A stretch of DNA of 64,000 bases from Herbidospora mongoliensis. GTDB taxonomy: Bacteria; Actinomycetota; Actinomycetes; Streptosporangiales; Streptosporangiaceae. The stretch is from contig NZ_BBXD01000024.1 of assembly GCF_001570545.1 (NCBI RefSeq), forward strand, positions 1 to 64,000, in the 5' to 3' direction. The notes beneath the pieces were generated by a model. It searched no databases. It had not been told where the DNA came from and saw nothing but the letters and a program-made list of their open reading frames with translations. This document shows positions 10,817-19,123 of this stretch, piece by piece (the first letter of the stretch is position 1; every line of letters starts with the position of its first letter). The position numbers and the translations under genes were made by a program.

Positions 10817-11475
10817 GCGACGTGACGGCCCCGGGGCGAAGACGCCTCGGGGCCTCTGTTCCGGCGTCGCCTGGTCAGCCGGGAGACGACGAACCAGACC
10901 ACGGCCACGACGACCAGCACGATGACGGCGTTGGTCGCGACGCCGGCGTAGCCCTCGACGACGGCCCAGTTCTCGCCCAGGAAATAGCCGGCCAGCACGA
11001 AGAGTGTGTTCCACACCAGGCTGCCGAGCGTCGTGAGCAGCAGGAACACCGGAAGCGGCATGCGTTCGACGCCGGCCGGGATGGAGATCAGGCTCCGGAA
11101 CAGCGGGATCATGCGCCCGAAGAACACGGTCTTGCGGCCGTGCCGGGCGAACCAGGCCTGGGTTCTCTCGATGTCGGCCGGGTTGACCAGGGGCAGCTTG
11201 GCCGCCAGCCGCGTCAACCGCTCCTGGCCGAGGAGCGCGCCGAGGCCGTACAGGGCGGCGGCGCCCACGACCGACCCGAGGGTCGTCCACACGATGACCG
11301 CCCACAGGGAGAGGTCCCCCCGAGCCGCGGCGAAGCCGGCGAGGGGCAGGATGACCTCGCTGGGCAGAGGCGGGAAGAGGTTCTCCAGAGCGATGGCGAT
11401 CCCGGCGCCGGGTGCCCCCAGCGTCTCCATCAGGCCGGTTACCCACCCGGCGAGGCCGCCGAGGTCGCTGCTCAT
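10813..11475 (-). CDS. DedA-family membrane protein
   Basis: 220 residues, about the usual DedA length. The sequence shows the re-entrant motif ENLFPPLPSEVILPLAGF (20-40), the FGRMIPLFRSLISIPAG block near residue 120 and four to five hydrophobic segments, ending in a basic cytoplasmic tail. DedA proteins act as proton-coupled lipid-carrier or phospholipid scramblases and flippases and support membrane-potential homeostasis. The stop is interleaved with that of the convergent PhoX-like gene. A 96-bp gap separates it from the condensation-domain gene behind it, so it may have its own promoter. Confidence 0.9.
   Translation of the reverse strand: MSSDLGGLAGWVTGLMETLGAPGAGIAIALENLFPPLPSEVILPLAGFAAARGDLSLWAVIVWTTLGSVVGAAALYGLGALLGQERLTRLAAKLPLVNPADIERTQAWFARHGRKTVFFGRMIPLFRSLISIPAGVERMPLPVFLLLTTLGSLVWNTLFVLAGYFLGENWAVVEGYAGVATNAVIVLVVVAVVWFVVSRLTRRRRNRGPEASSPRGRHVA
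10827..10854 (+). terminator. hairpin inside the 3' end of the convergent DedA gene
   Basis: Twelve-base-pair stem (GGCCCCGGGGCG with CGCCTCGGGGCC, one mismatch) around an AAGA loop, 11 bp after the PhoX-like stop. It is entirely within the minus-strand DedA coding sequence, so the same bases encode its C-terminus and probably end the opposing transcript. Confidence 0.6.
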
Positions 11476-11571
11476 GGAAAGATCCCCCTCGGATTGGCTC
11501 CGTCCACGCTAGAGAGGCGAAGATCAGCGTCCGATGAGGTGGGCGTTAACCGTCCGCTAACCTGGCCGCGC

Positions 11572-13125
11572 TCAGACGTAGTCGCCGGGGGCGACCACTC
11601 CGTGGCGGGTCTGCCGGATGACCGCCGCGACCATCGCTTCGGCGGCCGCCGACGCGTCGAGGCCCGGCGCGAGCCGGGCGACGAGCCGTTCGCCGTCGGC
11701 CTCGATCCGGGCGCCGCCCTGGCCGAGGGCCTGGTCGGCGACGGCCTGGACGGCGGGAAGGTCGACCCAGCACGAACGCGCACGCACCCATCCCGGCCCC
11801 CGCTCCACCGGCGCGATGCCGAAGGCGGCCGGATCGACGTCGCCCTCCGCGGCCGCGACGATGAGCTGCTCGACCCCGCCGAGGATGGCGGCGGTCTCGT
11901 CGGCGGTGGCCAGCCGGCCGTCGATGCCGAGGCCGCAGCCGAGCTTGCCGTCCAGGCGGTAGACGTCGAACTCGACGGGTGCGTCGAACGTCCGGTCGCC
12001 CGCGCCGGGTTCCAGGCCGGAGGCCGGCAGGATCGCGCGCGAGTGGCCGGTCGTGTTGTTGACGACCACGTCACGGTGGCACGGCATGCCCCGGGCCCGT
12101 TCGGCCCCGCGCATGGCCGCGTTGAGCTTCGCCGAGTCGTACCGGCCGTATTTGTAGGCGGCCAAGGCCGCCCAGTTCGTCTGGACGACCGTCTCCAGGA
12201 ACGACGGCGACGCGGTGAACGGGATCCAGGTCTCCTGGGACACCGTGCCGACGTAGTCGCGCAGTTCTGGGGAGAAGCGGTTGCTGCACAGGCAGTTGAG
12301 CATGCATCCAGGGCTGCCGGTCCAGCGCGTCAGGAGCGAGGCGAAGGCCGCCATCACGACGGCCAGCGGCCGCACGCCCGTCTTCTCGGCGACGTCCGCC
12401 AGTGCCTGGGCTGCGGTCCGGGAGCCGAGCAGCATCTGGTGGTGGCCCTCGGCGTCGGGAAACCGGTGTGGCAGACCGAGGGAGCACAACGGCCTGTCGA
12501 CCGTCTGGCGAACCCAGTATTTGATCGAGCCGTCCAGTTGCCGCTGACCGGTCGGGCTGTGTTCATAGGTGGCGCGGTCGGCCGGATGGTAGACGGCGGG
12601 CGGAAGCGGACGACCCGCCAGCAGGGCGGTCAGTTCACTGCGCAGCACCGTCATCGCCGACAGGTCGGCGGCCACATGCGACACGTGCAGCACGATCAGG
12701 AACGGGACTCCCGACCGGGTGACCACCCTCACCCTGATCGGCAGGTCGACGGCGGGATCGAAGGCCCGCCCGCCGGACGGGTGCCAGTCGTGTTCGGTGC
12801 CCGTCGCCTCGACGACCTCGGCGAGAAGCGTTCCTTCCGCGTGTACGACCTGCTCACCGCCCCGCAACACCGTCCGCAGCGCCTCGTGACGGCCGATCAG
12901 CTCGCCCAGGGCCGCGCCGACCGTGTCGATCGTGCTGCCCCGGGTCGCGCGCACCACCGCCGACAGGATGTCGGCGGGCCCGGGGAGGTCCGGCCTGATC
13001 CACTCCAGCACGTTCTTCTGGCCGACCGTGAGGGGCCAACGGCCGGATCGCGGTCCCGCGAAACGGATCTTGAGGTCGTCGCACGGAACGCTGTGGCCGA
13101 ACGGCTGGTTCAATCCCACTCCCAC
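11572..13125 (-). CDS. free-standing NRPS-type condensation-domain protein
   Basis: 517 residues resembling the chloramphenicol-acetyltransferase-like fold of nonribosomal peptide condensation domains. The N-terminal part reads WPLTVGQKNVLEWI, followed by GRHEALRTVL. The active-site region reads HVSHVAADLSAM: relative to HHxxxDG the second His and the Asp are kept, while the first His and the Gly are replaced. The second half contains WTGSPGCMLNCLCSNRFSPEL, matching the floor-loop region. There is no adenylation or carrier domain beside it, so it would act on a partner made elsewhere or on non-peptide substrates such as lipids or sugars. The GTG start at 13125 has no good ribosome site and is uncertain. 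The C-terminal 100 residues are not clearly part of the fold. Confidence 0.7.
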   Translation of the reverse strand: MGVGLNQPFGHSVPCDDLKIRFAGPRSGRWPLTVGQKNVLEWIRPDLPGPADILSAVVRATRGSTIDTVGAALGELIGRHEALRTVLRGGEQVVHAEGTLLAEVVEATGTEHDWHPSGGRAFDPAVDLPIRVRVVTRSGVPFLIVLHVSHVAADLSAMTVLRSELTALLAGRPLPPAVYHPADRATYEHSPTGQRQLDGSIKYWVRQTVDRPLCSLGLPHRFPDAEGHHQMLLGSRTAAQALADVAEKTGVRPLAVVMAAFASLLTRWTGSPGCMLNCLCSNRFSPELRDYVGTVSQETWIPFTASPSFLETVVQTNWAALAAYKYGRYDSAKLNAAMRGAERARGMPCHRDVVVNNTTGHSRAILPASGLEPGAGDRTFDAPVEFDVYRLDGKLGCGLGIDGRLATADETAAILGGVEQLIVAAAEGDVDPAAFGIAPVERGPGWVRARSCWVDLPAVQAVADQALGQGGARIEADGERLVARLAPGLDASAAAEAMVAAVIRQTRHGVVAPGDYV

Positions 13126-13442
13126 GGCACTGAAGAAATTCGTCGACCGTATTGAGAGGCTTCTCCCGATATCGGTGGGAGCAGGGTAAGGAGCACGATT
13201 AAGGGCGTCAAGACGCCGTGTAACTTTCAGGTTCTCCTTTTCCCGCCGAAGGCGGCGCGGGGCTCATTCGGCCTGCTAGGCGCGCATGCACATCCGGAGG
13301 ACCAAGCGCAATGGGCGCGTTTCCGGTGTTTGCCCGGTGGAAACGCCACCATGTATTTTCGGATGGCCGTTGCCATTCTTCTCGCCAAGGTCAGGAAATT
13401 CGACAAAAACCCGTTCGATTCACGCCTGGCGGTCTTTCCGGG
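13126..13442. other. 317-bp gap with no supported gene
   Basis: Lies upstream of the condensation-domain gene and after the stop of thpR. It holds a 10-bp palindrome CCGATATCGG at 13166-13175 that could be an operator for the minus-strand gene. A short open frame at 13311-13541 has a GGAGGA site but runs antisense into thpR and resembles nothing; it was not accepted as a gene. Confidence 0.4.
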
Positions 13443-13994
13443 TCACGTGCCGAGCGGGTAGGTCTCGACGGATTCGTACCGCAGGGGCGGGCCCAGGTGG
13501 CTGACGAACAGCTGCGCCTGGCCGGCGGTCCAGAAGTCTGATTCGAAGGCGCTCAGGGCCTCGGTCAGCGGCGCCAGGTCGGCGTGGGTCCGGGTTCTGG
13601 CGACGGTGAAGTGCGCGTGGTAGGTACGCCCGTCGGTGTCCCCCGCACCGGCCCGGCGCGCTCCCGCCGCGATCGAACCGGCCAGCCGCGACAGCCTTCC
13701 CGGTTCCCGCACCGCCAGCCACAGCGCGTTCGCCCTGCTTCGTCCGGTGAACGTGCCCGCCTTCCCCAGGGCCAGCGGGAGCGGCTCGTGGTGACGCGCG
13801 GCTCGGGCCAGCCTCTCCGTCAGTTCCGGCCGGGCTTGGTCGGGCACCTCGCCGAGGAACGCCAGGGTGATGTGCCAGTTGGCGGGCTCGACCCACGTCA
13901 GGTTCGGCCAAGCCTCCCGCAGGGGCGCCACGACCCGCTCGACTTCGGCCAGGACGGCGGGCGGCGGGATCAGGGCGACGAACATCCGGCTCAT
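13443..13994 (-). CDS. thpR: RNA 2',3'-cyclic phosphodiesterase (2H family)
   Basis: 183 residues of the 2H phosphoesterase/2'-5' RNA ligase family. Both signature motifs are present: HITL at residues 41-44 and HFTV at 128-131, each in its usual strand context (WHITLAFLGEV, YHAHFTVAR). The MSRMFVALIPP start is typical; a longer in-frame extension from 14186 is not family-like and covers an inverted-repeat structure. The enzyme hydrolyses 2',3'-cyclic phosphate RNA ends and can ligate tRNA halves in vitro. It is divergent from the carbonic anhydrase gene across a 336-bp structured gap. No operon partner. Confidence 0.88.
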   Translation of the reverse strand: MSRMFVALIPPPAVLAEVERVVAPLREAWPNLTWVEPANWHITLAFLGEVPDQARPELTERLARAARHHEPLPLALGKAGTFTGRSRANALWLAVREPGRLSRLAGSIAAGARRAGAGDTDGRTYHAHFTVARTRTHADLAPLTEALSAFESDFWTAGQAQLFVSHLGPPLRYESVETYPLGT

Positions 13995-14082
13995 CCCCGC
14001 AGTATCCCGATTCCGGCGGGGTGCGGCAGGCGCGGAGTTCCGCCCTCCGTCGCCGGCCCGCCCTGCCCATTCGCGACTCCTC

Positions 14083-14185
14083 TGACCAAAACTCTGCGCG
14101 TGGCTGGGTCCCACTCCCAGGTGATGGATCAGTTGGGGCCCCAGCTCATCGGGCCACCTCGCTACCAAAGTTTCACTTTTGGTCA
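14083..14185. repeat. 103-bp inverted-repeat-bounded structured element
   Basis: Bounded by perfect 9-bp inverted repeats TGACCAAAA (14083-14091) and TTTTGGTCA (14177-14185). Inside are further pairings: GTGGC with GCCAC, CTGGG with CCCAG, and an AGTTGGGG/CCCCAGCT near-palindrome, giving a multi-branched fold on either strand. It sits in the 336-bp divergent gap between thpR and the carbonic anhydrase gene, where no other gene is seen. Possibilities: a MITE-like remnant, a structured 5' leader or an operator array. Confidence 0.45.
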
Positions 14186-14330
14186 TTTTGGCCGCGGCCC
14201 CGCCGAGTGACGGTTCATCTCTTTCGGCTATCCTCGCGAATGCCTTTATGTCGCCCTAAAAGCGGACATTGCTCCCTTGGCGGTCCGTCGGCGGCGTATC
14301 CCGGGCATCCCCTCGTACGAAAGGCGATCG

Positions 14331-15113
14331 GTGCGTTACCGTCTTGCGCCCCTTGCGGCTGCCGCAGTTCTCTCCCTTCCCTTAATCGCTCAGTCGGTTC
14401 CGGCTCAGGCCCAGGTCAAGCCGTGCCACGGCACCGGCACCAACGCCGCGGTCCAGAGCCCGATCCAGATCGACCGGTCGAAGTCGTGCCCGGGCTCCGG
14501 CCCCGCGATCGTGATCCACTACCCGGCCTCCGTCAACGGGACGCTCCTCTTCCAGGACAAGGCTCCCCTCGGCGAGACCAGCGAGCACGACGACGTGCGG
14601 TTCCTCATCGGCACCGGTGGCACCCAGCCGTACATCACCTACGGCGGCGAGCGTTACAACCTGAACAACGTGCACTTCCACGGGCACGCCGAGCACAAGT
14701 TCGCCGGCCAGGCGACCGCTCCGCTCGAGGCGCACTTCGTGCACACCAAGGCGACCGGCACCGGCTACGTCGTTTTCGGCGTGATGATCGACGCCAAGAC
14801 CTTCCTGGGCCAGACCGAGCACGACAAGCTCATCAAGTCGCCCCCGGCCCTCGGCGCGTCGAAGCCCATCACGGGCATCCACCTGAACGACATGCTGCCC
14901 GCCAACCGCGCCACCTTCCGCTACACCGGCTCGCTCACCACCCCGGACGAGGTCGGCAACTACTTCCAGCCGGTCAACTGGGTCGTCTTCGACCAGCACG
15001 CGAAGGCGCACCGCCTCAACGTCCTCGGCTACCGGGCCCTGTGGGGCGCGGAGGGCAACTTCCGCGAACTGCAGGAGAACCACCCCGCCGCGAACATCTA
15101 CTCGTACCACTAA
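14331..15113 (+). CDS. secreted alpha-carbonic anhydrase
   Basis: 260 residues from a GTG start with an AAGG site; signal peptide 1-28 ends AQAQ. The alpha-class fold is clear: QSPIQID near residue 43, zinc ligands in VHFHGHAEHK (His115, His117) and LEAHFVHT (His135), the gatekeeping Glu in EH and EAH, and YTGSLTTPD plus VNWVVF in the second half. It interconverts CO2 and bicarbonate outside the membrane. Two mature cysteines (Cys32 and Cys53) could form the usual disulphide. The gene is alone and ends in a strong hairpin. Confidence 0.93.
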   Translation: MRYRLAPLAAAAVLSLPLIAQSVPAQAQVKPCHGTGTNAAVQSPIQIDRSKSCPGSGPAIVIHYPASVNGTLLFQDKAPLGETSEHDDVRFLIGTGGTQPYITYGGERYNLNNVHFHGHAEHKFAGQATAPLEAHFVHTKATGTGYVVFGVMIDAKTFLGQTEHDKLIKSPPALGASKPITGIHLNDMLPANRATFRYTGSLTTPDEVGNYFQPVNWVVFDQHAKAHRLNVLGYRALWGAEGNFRELQENHPAANIYSYH

Positions 15114-15131
15114 TCGCAGCGATTCCGAATA

Positions 15132-15163
15132 CACGCCGGCCGGGGCTCACCTCGGCCGGCGTG
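15132..15163 (+). terminator. 11-bp perfect hairpin after carbonic anhydrase
   Basis: CACGCCGGCCG pairs with CGGCCGGCGTG around a 10-nt loop, 19 bp after the stop codon. Confidence 0.7.
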
Positions 15164-15445
15164 GCCGGTTCACGAGCTTCTTCCAGGCTTTCTGTACGTC
15201 TCTCCGCAAGCCACCGATGAGCCAGAAAGCCTGAGGCGATCGAGCGCGGGCGCTCACCTGGATGCGAATCGACCGCGCATCGAGGGGGCGGCGTTGTATC
15301 AGTCGGCGCCATCGGCTGCACGCTCGACCAGTTCGGCAAGCCCGCCGCGTATCGAGGGTCGGTGTAGTACCAGTCGGCGCGCCGCCGCCCATCTCGGATG
15401 AGCTCATTCGACACCTGAAGTGGTGCCGCTCACGTAAAGGATCTG
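15164..15445. other. intergenic region with an imperfect 33-bp direct repeat
   Basis: No gene seen. Two related copies, 15278-15310 and 15349-15383, share ATCGAGGG...GTAnCAGTCGGCGC with several differences. They may be leftovers of a duplicated regulatory segment or of a decayed gene. The end of the region carries the AAAGGA ribosome site of the leader peptide at 15446. Confidence 0.35.
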
Positions 15446-15466
15446 ATGGCTAACCTGGAGAAATGA
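15446..15466 (+). CDS. six-codon leader peptide MANLEK
   Basis: An AAAGGA ribosome site (15436-15441) lies 4 nt before the ATG at 15446. The frame reads MANLEK then TGA, and that TGA overlaps the ATG of the TPR gene as ATGA. The GGAG inside this mini-gene is only 2 nt from the TPR start, too close for normal initiation. So the best-placed ribosome site serves this leader, and the TPR gene would be reached by translational coupling. No other open in-frame extension of the TPR gene exists, because a TAA lies at 15451. Confidence 0.45.
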   Translation: MANLEK

Positions 15467-16602
15467 GGGGTGAGCTAGACCTTGTCCTGGAACTGTGCGA
15501 TCTGGAACGTTTTGATGAGGCTCGCAGCCGACTGGACCACCTGATAGCGGAGTATCCAGACGATCCCCTTCCCATCTTTCTCCTGGCCCACGTCCATATC
15601 TGTGAGGGCAGTCCTCGCGCCGCCCGCGAGGCGATCGACCGGGCGATGATCATCACTCCGGAACTCCGGGCCCGCGAACTCGTCCAGGCCAGTCAGCTCT
15701 TCTGCCAGCTCGGTGACATCACCCAGGCGATCTCCTACGGCCGGCGCGCGATCGAGATCGATCCCGACCACCCGATGGCCCACCAGGCGCTGGCCGACGC
15801 GTACGCCGCCGACCCCGACCTCGACCTGATGCTCGTGGCCGACCACCACGCCGCGAAGGCGGCCGAGCTGGCGCCCGAGAATTCGGACACCGAGCCGCCG
15901 CCCGACGAGCTGGTGGAGAAGCGCACCTCCTGGAGCCTGGGGTGGATCGTGGCGGCGGTCGTCGTCACGTTGACCATGAGATGGCTGGGCCACCGGATCG
16001 AGGATCTGCTGGGGATCGACCGGCCTCAGGACCAGTCTCCGCTGGTGGGAATGCTGATCGTCCTCGCAGTGGCCGTGGCGGGAGTGTGGATCCACCGGGC
16101 GGTCAGGATCCGGCGCGGCGACGACAGGATCGATCACGCCATCCAGCGCTGGCGGGCCGTGTCCCGCGAACTCCAGGTCACGCTCCCCGCCAAGCGCGCC
16201 ATCTCTGCCCTGAATCTCGCGGGCTGGCTCTGCTTCGTGCCGCTCCTCGTGACGGGGTGGCTCGGCTTCGGCGTGCTGGATGAGGGGGTGACGCCCAGTC
16301 CCGGGGCGGCGGCCCGCGCGGCCGTCGCCGTCGCCGTCTTGAGCCTGCTCCTGTGGCTGGCCCTGCGCTGGTGGCTCGGCCCCGGACAACCTCGGCGGTT
16401 CCTCACCTCGAGCCTGACGCTGTGCGTCTACCTGCTCATCACCAGCGGCCTCATGGCGACCTCCATCGCCATGGCGACCGCCGAGCTGACGAACGAACGC
16501 GCCTGGCTCACCGTCACCGTCCTCCACTTCGCCTGGATCGTGGCGGCCCTTGTGCCACTGATCATGGCGAGGGTCGCATGGGGCAGAGATCGCGCCCGTT
16601 GA
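15463..16602 (+). CDS. TPR-domain multi-pass membrane protein
   Basis: 379 residues. Residues 1-135 form about three TPR-like helical pairs (LVLELCDLERFDEARSRLDHLI, HICEGSPRAAREAIDRAM, QLGDITQAISYGRRAIEIDPDHPMAHQALADAYA). After an acidic linker come about six hydrophobic segments between residues 160 and 375 (including GWIVAAVVVTLTM, MLIVLAVAVAGVW and WIVAALVPLIMARVAW). The arrangement suggests a cytoplasmic TPR docking domain on a membrane anchor. The start is tied to the leader MANLEK by ATGA. The stop faces the stop of the FtsX-type permease gene 17 bp away. Function unknown. Confidence 0.75.
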   Translation: MRGELDLVLELCDLERFDEARSRLDHLIAEYPDDPLPIFLLAHVHICEGSPRAAREAIDRAMIITPELRARELVQASQLFCQLGDITQAISYGRRAIEIDPDHPMAHQALADAYAADPDLDLMLVADHHAAKAAELAPENSDTEPPPDELVEKRTSWSLGWIVAAVVVTLTMRWLGHRIEDLLGIDRPQDQSPLVGMLIVLAVAVAGVWIHRAVRIRRGDDRIDHAIQRWRAVSRELQVTLPAKRAISALNLAGWLCFVPLLVTGWLGFGVLDEGVTPSPGAAARAAVAVAVLSLLLWLALRWWLGPGQPRRFLTSSLTLCVYLLITSGLMATSIAMATAELTNERAWLTVTVLHFAWIVAALVPLIMARVAWGRDRAR

Positions 16603-16618
16603 TGCATCGGGGCGTGAG

Positions 16619-19123
16619 TCACGAGAGCCGCCGGGCGAGCAGGGAACGGGTTCTGGTGATCAGGGCCAGCGCGCTCGCCAGTGCCGGTAGGCCCACCACC
16701 AGGGCGATCAGGAACGCCCACGGTATGGCGATCGTGGCCGGATCTCCCGTGCCCTGCGATGACATCGGGCGGCTCAGCGCCACTCCCGTGACCGCTCCGG
16801 CGGCCAGTCCCATGGCCGCGCCGAGGCCCGCGATGAAGAGGGCCTGACCGGCCACGACCGCCCGCAGTGTCCAGGGTGAGGCGCCGATGGCGATCATCGT
16901 CGCCCGTTCCGGGCGCATGTCGGCCGCCGCCAGGCGGGTCGCGGCCAGGGTGCCGCCGATCACGAGGATGAGGGCGGCGGGGAGCCAGGTCCAGATCCAC
17001 AGTGGGCCGCTGCTGTCCCGGATGCCCATTTCGCTGCTGAACGAGACCCGGTTGGACACCTTGTAGAGGTCGCGCGGAAGGGTCGAGTCGGTGGGGAGCG
17101 GCTGCATCGTGTAGAGCGCGCGTTCGGCGGTGGTGAATCCGGCCTGCTCCATCAGTGATCGCGGCAGCAGCGCGCCGCCCTGGTGGTCGTCGGCGGGGGT
17201 GGCCACGACCGCGGGGACTTCAAGGCGGCGATCGGGGTGAGACGCGACGCTGGCCCGCAGGGTCAGTTTGCCGTCGCGAACGGAGGACGGGTCGAACACC
17301 ACGGCCTTTCCGCTCGCCAGAGCCGCGGCCGCCGCCGGATCGTGGCGGCCCTGCAGGAGTGTGAGCAGGTCCTGACCGCCGATGGCGGCGGTCCGCGCGG
17401 TGCGGATGCCGTTCCAGCGTGTCGTGTAGCGCATGGCGTGGCGGCGTCCTTCGGCGTCGTACGCCTGGTAGCCGCCGGCCAGCGGCTCGCGCGGGAGCAG
17501 GCGGGCCGCCTCGCTCCGCAGCTTCGCCCAGGTCGGGTCTTTCATCGTGCCGCCCCAGATCGCCAGCATGCCGACCGGGCGGGCCGAGGTGTAGGAGTCG
17601 CGGTAGTCCTGCCACTGGCTCTCGGTGCCGATGCCCACCGCGACCGCCGAGGCGGTGACGGCCATCACCGCGGCCACGGCGCTGGCGGTGCGAGACCGGT
17701 TGCGCACCGCGTCGCGGACGGCGACCCGCAGCGGGACCCGCAGGCGTGGGGCGAGCAGCCCGGTGAACCAGATCAGCCACGGGGTCAGAATCACCAGCCC
17801 GAGCACGATCGGCACCGAGGCGACGAACGGCCACGCCATGGCGCTCTGCCGCCGCGCCACCACGCTCGCGGCCACCCCGGCCAGCACCAGCACGGCCCCG
17901 ATCGCGGGCCAGATCAGAGCCCGCCCGCGCCGCGCGGTGGCGGCTACGGGCGCGCGTCCGGCCAGGACCGACGCGGTGTGCTGACGGCCCGCCTGCACGG
18001 CGGGTACGAGCGCCGCCACCAGCCCGGTCGCCAGCCCGAGGGCGGCCACGTCGAGAAGGGACGCCCAGGGGATGTCCGGCGGCCCGACAGTGCCCCCGAG
18101 GCGACCGAGGACCTGCACGGCCAGCAGCCCGCCCGCGATGCCCAGCGCGGTGGCCACAAGGGTGGCGAGACCGCCGAGGACCAGGCCGTCGGCCAGCACG
18201 ATCAGCCGGAGGTGCCCGGCCGAACCGCCTTGGGCGGCGATCTCGGCCAGTTCGCGGCGGCGTCTGCGGAGACCGACGGCGAAGGCCGGCCCGGCGAGCA
18301 GCACGGTCACCAGTACGACCATGATCACCATGGCGCCGACGGCGATGGCGTTGGGGATGTTCCAGTCCTGAGCGGAGGTGCCTCCCCGGCCGAAAGGCAG
18401 AGCGCGGGCCGTGACGGACAGGCCCGCCTTGTTCAGCGAGGCCACATCGGTCCAGGAGACGGCCTTGGGGGTGTCGGCGAGCCATCCGGTGCCGAATTCC
18501 CTCGCGGACCACATCTCATCCGCCGGCGTCAGCGGGACGTCCGGGCCGACGACCTGCCGGATCGTCGGCTGATGCGGATGGTCGACCACACCGACCACCC
18601 GCAGCGGCGCGGCACCGACCGGGCGGAGGAGATCGCCGGGACGCAGACCGAACGCGGGCGTCACGGCGACCTCGCCGGCGTCGGGATACCGACCCTCGCT
18701 CAGGGGCAGCATCCCGCTGGTGAGAGGGTCGCGCAGATCGGTCACCACGGCCATGACCCGGCCGGTGTCGAGCCGGAGGTCGCCGACGCCGAAGGGAACC
18801 AGGCGGGTGCCCGGCCCGAGGACCGCCATGACCTCGGCCGTGCCGGCCGGTGGGCCGATCGCCACACCGGTGTTCCAGGAAGATCCGTCGGGGCCCTGCT
18901 GGAGCGACACCCCGTCGGGCACCCGCGTAAGGAGCGCGTCGGCGGTGCCGAGCCGGCCGGCCATTCCCTCCTGGGCGTTGACGCTGCTGGTGGCGTACAT
19001 GACGAGCATGCCGGTGGTCACCAGGACGGGCAGGCCGATCATCACCATGATGAGGGCGCTACGGCCCTTCGCCCGCCATGCGCTCCGCCGGGAGATCCGC
19101 AGCGCGGCCACCACGGCGCTCAT
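16619..19123 (-). CDS. FtsX/MacB-type ABC transporter permease
   Basis: 834 residues with two FtsX-type permease units. The N-terminal TM (ALIMVMIGLPVLVTTGML) is followed by a large extracytoplasmic domain, a core of about seven TMs around residues 260-520, a second extracytoplasmic domain, and three C-terminal TMs (LPAALILVIGGTLAAT, VVAGQALFIAGLGAAMGLAAGAV, FLIALVVGLPALASALALI). The MSAVVAAL start overlaps the ATPase stop as ATGA; the longer upstream reading lies inside the ATPase gene and is not used. With the ATPase it forms an exporter or mechanotransmission complex typical of antimicrobial or lipid handling. Substrate unknown. Confidence 0.88.
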   Translation of the reverse strand: MSAVVAALRISRRSAWRAKGRSALIMVMIGLPVLVTTGMLVMYATSSVNAQEGMAGRLGTADALLTRVPDGVSLQQGPDGSSWNTGVAIGPPAGTAEVMAVLGPGTRLVPFGVGDLRLDTGRVMAVVTDLRDPLTSGMLPLSEGRYPDAGEVAVTPAFGLRPGDLLRPVGAAPLRVVGVVDHPHQPTIRQVVGPDVPLTPADEMWSAREFGTGWLADTPKAVSWTDVASLNKAGLSVTARALPFGRGGTSAQDWNIPNAIAVGAMVIMVVLVTVLLAGPAFAVGLRRRRRELAEIAAQGGSAGHLRLIVLADGLVLGGLATLVATALGIAGGLLAVQVLGRLGGTVGPPDIPWASLLDVAALGLATGLVAALVPAVQAGRQHTASVLAGRAPVAATARRGRALIWPAIGAVLVLAGVAASVVARRQSAMAWPFVASVPIVLGLVILTPWLIWFTGLLAPRLRVPLRVAVRDAVRNRSRTASAVAAVMAVTASAVAVGIGTESQWQDYRDSYTSARPVGMLAIWGGTMKDPTWAKLRSEAARLLPREPLAGGYQAYDAEGRRHAMRYTTRWNGIRTARTAAIGGQDLLTLLQGRHDPAAAAALASGKAVVFDPSSVRDGKLTLRASVASHPDRRLEVPAVVATPADDHQGGALLPRSLMEQAGFTTAERALYTMQPLPTDSTLPRDLYKVSNRVSFSSEMGIRDSSGPLWIWTWLPAALILVIGGTLAATRLAAADMRPERATMIAIGASPWTLRAVVAGQALFIAGLGAAMGLAAGAVTGVALSRPMSSQGTGDPATIAIPWAFLIALVVGLPALASALALITRTRSLLARRLS

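Noticed and set aside
9326-11446. 706-codon minus-strand open frame opposite the PhoX-like gene
   Set aside because: It is the GC-biased mirror frame of two real genes (PhoX-like and DedA); its sequence is Gly/Ala/Arg/Asp-rich without domains.
10822-13155. 777-codon plus-strand open frame
   Set aside because: Shadow of DedA and the condensation-domain gene; composition is His/Arg/Gln-rich and no motif is present.
13311-13541. 76-codon plus-strand frame with a GGAGGA site
   Set aside because: Runs antisense into thpR, has no protein-like pattern and no partner genes.
15016-15414. Minus-strand 132-codon frame covering the gap after the carbonic anhydrase gene
   Set aside because: It overlaps the end of the anhydrase gene and the terminator, and has no recognisable sequence; only the imperfect direct repeat was kept.
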